Assembly (NCBI GenBank): GCA_964637845.1
Contig: CAZWXI010000039.1
Span: forward strand, 1-25,887
Direction of reading: 5' to 3'
DNA length: 25,887 nt
From: PGYU01 sp964637845
Lineage (GTDB): Bacteria; Bacteroidota; Ignavibacteria; Kapaibacteriales; UBA2268
Position numbers and translations under genes: made by a program. Shown here piece by piece: positions 23,901 to 25,887 of this stretch. Position 1 is the first letter of the stretch. Each line of letters opens with the position of its first letter. The notes beneath the pieces were generated by a model. That model was not told where the DNA came from. It made no database searches and saw only the letters and a program-made list of their open reading frames with translations.

Positions 23901-25887
23901 TAGAAAGTCGAAAAGCCCTTACCAAACCATGCCGCCAATTCTATGCTCTCAAGAGTAGCTGAATTATTTGCTATCCAGCTATGTAGTTTGTACATTTCAG
24001 TACGAAATGTTGTTAAACCTATATAAATCCTCTGATTTACAGGTATGCCCAAAAGATTCCAATTGTACAATTGAGATTGATAATGATCTTTCCATTTATA
24101 AAAATTGTCTAAAACATTTACATTAATAAAATCTCCTGTAAGCCGTTCATCTACGAGTAGGGAAATATCTTTGGGAAATGTGTTTAATGTAGTAGGGTTT
24201 TTTGTTGGCAGTAAAGCTGAAGGCGTTCCTATTATACCTATATCATATGGGTCAGTATTGAGCTCTAAATTATCAAATTTATTTTTTAGCCAATAAAATA
24301 GTCCTTTTGCTCCTAAGGCAATAGGAATAAAAGATGCGTACTTAAACTCTTCGCCGGTGCAGGGTCTATCTTGTTTCACATAAAATGATGGAAATGAATC
24401 AGAAGTTCCCCAATTTTGAGAAATAAGAAACATCCAAGCAATCCATTTTGCATTTCCGAAAAGCATGGATTTCCTTGTAAAATATGAACGATATAATCTT
24501 TTTTCTGTATCATAAAGTAAACCAAATGAATAAATAAAGCCATCTTGTTCTGTGTCTTTTTCAAATGGTTCATAATTTGCAAATGGAAAGGACATATCAA
24601 CACCACCCATCCCGGGTAGCCACGTTTCATAACGTGAATTAAACAATTCTGAATGCGAAAATTGTGAATCATCACGTCCTCGTCGTCCATGCAATATACC
24701 AAAAGTTTCAGCGTGTGGAATGATGTGGGAACCTAAATCATAATATGGAACACTTTTATAAATTCCATACCATACGTTCTTTCCATTAAAAAACATATTG
24801 TAGTCTGTAGCATGTAGAAATTGTGATGGATAGGTTTCGTATTTGTCGTTTTCGGAGTTACTCAAACCATCCAGTAGCTTGGTCAAATATCTGCTCGCAG
24901 CCCATAAATTCGGATAGTATTCGTCATTGGCATATATTCCTGCTATTTTATGACCTGAATTATTTGACTGAAAAAGGGAATAAATCTGGAAAAATTTAAA
25001 GCGTATATACTTGTCGTGAACTCCGCGGAACAAATCCCTTGCTTTCGGGACTTCTAATTTGACCCAATCTATTTCCGCTCCAACTCCGGCGGCACTCGAA
25101 TAATAGACTTCTATATCTAGACTGTCTATTATCCAAAAAACTTTCCAACGGTCTACTTCATCCTCAAGTATATTACTTTGTCTATCATAAACTTTCGGAT
25201 ATAGATATGGATTAAAGAAATTATTGTTATCAAATGGATATACAAGTGAATCATTATAAAATAATTGTATCAGGCTGCTCAACGTAATAAATTCTGAAGG
25301 ATTACCGTTTACGTCGGTTATTAGCATACGCGGAGTGATGAGGAATTCACGAGTTGGAGTCAGCAAAGAGTCATCATTTCTGGTTTTACCTCTATAGTGA
25401 CCCAAAGATGACGTAATATTTTGTAATAACACACCCGGTCTGGTCTTAAATTTAAGGTATCCTGTATGCGTTGAGTCGCTTCCGATTTTTTGAGCGTAAT
25501 ATTTTACCTTTAACCTGAGAAGTGTAGAATCTAAATGCGTTGTTTGTGCCGCTTGGCTCCCCTTTAGATTTATACTCAAATACAATCGCTTACCGTTGAA
25601 AAGATCTCGGTCATCACCTCGGCTGATATCATCATAATTCTTGTCACCAAATTTATTCCAAAATTTCAATTCATTTTTGGGCCAAATATTGCTTAATATA
25701 GGCACAGTTGTGCTTTCATCACCATCAATGACTACCTTGTTGTCGGATATTGTTAAGTTTTGGTCTTTGTTTTGAAAACCGAATACGGCTCCGCCCGTAT
25801 GTTCGGGTGTTGGAACAAATCCGTCGCTTTTGTCAACATTAATTGACGGTTCGTAATATAATGCCTGAGTTTCGACGATTGATGCAT
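20915..25887 (-). CDS. Giant secreted protein with T9SS type A sorting domain (5' end beyond window)
   Basis: The frame is open from the right window edge to TAG at 20915, at least 1657 codons. A GTG at 25705 looks like a start, but the frame continues unbroken upstream of it with protein-like sequence, so the N-terminus, including any signal peptide, lies outside. The C-terminal 85-100 residues (20918-21190) form a T9SS type A sorting domain: A-Y-P-N-P-S-G-E-R, I-T-N-L-L-G-E-E and a final short strand ending in R. The rest is rich in Trp, Tyr, Asn and Asp. The part from about 23000 to 22150 has strand repeats that could be beta-propeller blades, and the part around 23900-24600 could be a glycosidase-like fold, but I recognise neither with confidence. 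No catalytic residues are assigned. Surface or secreted role expected. Confidence 0.85.
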   Translation of the reverse strand, partial: ASIVETQALYYEPSINVDKSDGFVPTPEHTGGAVFGFQNKDQNLTISDNKVVIDGDESTTVPILSNIWPKNELKFWNKFGDKNYDDISRGDDRDLFNGKRLYLSINLKGSQAAQTTHLDSTLLRLKVKYYAQKIGSDSTHTGYLKFKTRPGVLLQNITSSLGHYRGKTRNDDSLLTPTREFLITPRMLITDVNGNPSEFITLSSLIQLFYNDSLVYPFDNNNFFNPYLYPKVYDRQSNILEDEVDRWKVFWIIDSLDIEVYYSSAAGVGAEIDWVKLEVPKARDLFRGVHDKYIRFKFFQIYSLFQSNNSGHKIAGIYANDEYYPNLWAASRYLTKLLDGLSNSENDKYETYPSQFLHATDYNMFFNGKNVWYGIYKSVPYYDLGSHIIPHAETFGILHGRRGRDDSQFSHSELFNSRYETWLPGMGGVDMSFPFANYEPFEKDTEQDGFIYSFGLLYDTEKRLYRSYFTRKSMLFGNAKWIAWMFLISQNWGTSDSFPSFYVKQDRPCTGEEFKYASFIPIALGAKGLFYWLKNKFDNLELNTDPYDIGIIGTPSALLPTKNPTTLNTFPKDISLLVDERLTGDFINVNVLDNFYKWKDHYQSQLYNWNLLGIPVNQRIYIGLTTFRTEMYKLHSWIANNSATLESIELAAWFGKGFSTFYQQRDGYASDIIKKYIDIDSIKTRPLGRIENGQPLFEQGIIDSGFYDITILKHNNFDLNKVFYLSVVNRRTDPLIYFTEVPNDKHMLFLSSNEFDVLCDNGGVNPMRPNGANYPDTLWQKYYWRRLGCREITLPFNYKFSNNPNDVAILKVTELRTENDSVGYWEWPWWRKERFDNYYSAVVKSNESIALRFLPGEGKMLKVEIVGTVPVQGELANSNQTKLIAYPKNQAGNQDFSGKDDTVYYHLVYHRKDPVTEKYNVYYRRSLHPYTHDLASKGIQWGMEYQLAHNLVLHRNLHLPNLFVDSTIVAVGSECECKYPSLVARWDEVNNRANVHVLFSCTQPPYTDTPRVFIVEKVFDINSNPSPELLSPIAYGYADGNDGTELDRWGLSSINGAFRGNYYAWNDYYFGITAGFKEPHDRGFVTNRLNLKYNTTEWKAGGPSLNTYSGIQIYENVAAVAWHEEVSTPQTRGNIYYSMLDIDQNGNIYNFVPSNFCTGEIYFHDALSSNGIAWLHPHPSVAFANFRNPILYRTIEGKLDTNLNIEVGSVGFRVYWEGKYHLLAQRNDIFMKMIDLGAAYQCWNCLYPLRIYDENLSLGQPNLSQGSFFRGEQNYPFNFSDSAIVVNFISYSSSLTKPDYNSKIYQIDHDFWGIFVKNGAWPPVPPLDTNFVEIEPTLLELGEGIYPHLSRLPVLNQEADWLINQRVYQSTNEQIQTTYNYFLRKGELEKKKLYPLLKAFDTESDDEVTISQIHLINYSSEQHLKIPRLYAQERHERGFRFLDTAVTSWFRLPDFSQLSFFVSDYKSDLIDIIIERFTDNKEFEVPVTSLRGKTKTFNKINLLNGGKELYRIKYIRKNKNIWFMPEVMLASEIDFVTQFDRLSDKELEKYGATEEQTVDIGISDKEISLIAYPNPSGERVNIIIKNNSVKEVPNNPARIIITNLLGEEIFSQDWVADKQLTIDFSDKAVGVYFINAVIQNNISACLVLRKQITIIR

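Noticed and set aside
25703..25705. GTG as start codon of the right-hand giant gene
   Set aside because: The frame stays open to the window edge with similar protein-like sequence and there is no signal peptide after the GTG, so it is an internal valine.
1..25887. Search for CRISPR arrays, tRNAs, insertion sequences, phage genes or defence cassettes
   Set aside because: I saw no regularly spaced repeats, tRNA-like cloverleaf sequences, transposase motifs or integrase motifs in genes or spacers by eye; weak or degraded elements could have been missed.

Overview
The window looks like a chromosomal segment of an AT-rich member of the Bacteroidetes-Chlorobi (FCB) lineage. Two very large secreted proteins end in type A sorting domains of the type IX secretion system (T9SS), and there are several short lipoproteins and outer-membrane-like proteins. 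Some genes carry clear Shine-Dalgarno sequences (GGAGG, AGGAG, AAGGA), while others have none, and three possible TAnnTTTG promoter elements of the Bacteroidota type are present. Together with the AT-rich spacers this would fit Ignavibacteria or Kapabacteria at least as well as classical Bacteroidia, but the taxon is an inference.

Layout, left to right. Positions 1-1080 hold a small unknown protein (-) and an NTF2-like lipoprotein (+) closed by a strong hairpin. Positions 1116-4426 hold an ArnT-like membrane glycosyltransferase (+), a structured spacer, and a two-gene unit (+) made of a PEGA lipoprotein and an unusual YidD fusion protein. Positions 4486-5882 carry coenzyme A synthesis as two separate, overlapping genes, coaC and coaB (-). 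They diverge from der (+, 5997-7316), a ribosome-assembly GTPase. A bidirectional terminator separates der from a 5.6-kb gene (-) for a parallel beta-helix T9SS cargo protein. Then come ruvB (+), a TolB/CsgG-like periplasmic protein and a free-standing HPt phosphotransfer protein (both -).

Positions 15308-17284 form a compact minus-strand block: a Nif3-family protein, a coiled-coil zinc-ribbon protein, and the class A RNase P RNA (rnpB), which starts about six bases after the stop codon of the zinc-ribbon gene. A beta-barrel-like secreted protein (+) then overlaps tail-to-tail with a soluble receiver-histidine kinase (-). dnaB (+) follows, and the window ends inside a second giant T9SS cargo gene (-), whose reading frame is still open at the right edge.

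Most of the content is housekeeping: information processing (der, ruvB, rnpB, dnaB), CoA synthesis, and Nif3/zinc-ribbon. Lineage-specific envelope proteins are interspersed. No tRNA, insertion sequence, CRISPR array, phage gene or defence cassette was recognised. The most unusual items are the secreted YidD fusion, the split CoaC/CoaB pair whose CoaC lacks the expected active-site cysteine, and the tight coupling of rnpB to the Nif3/zinc-ribbon operon.
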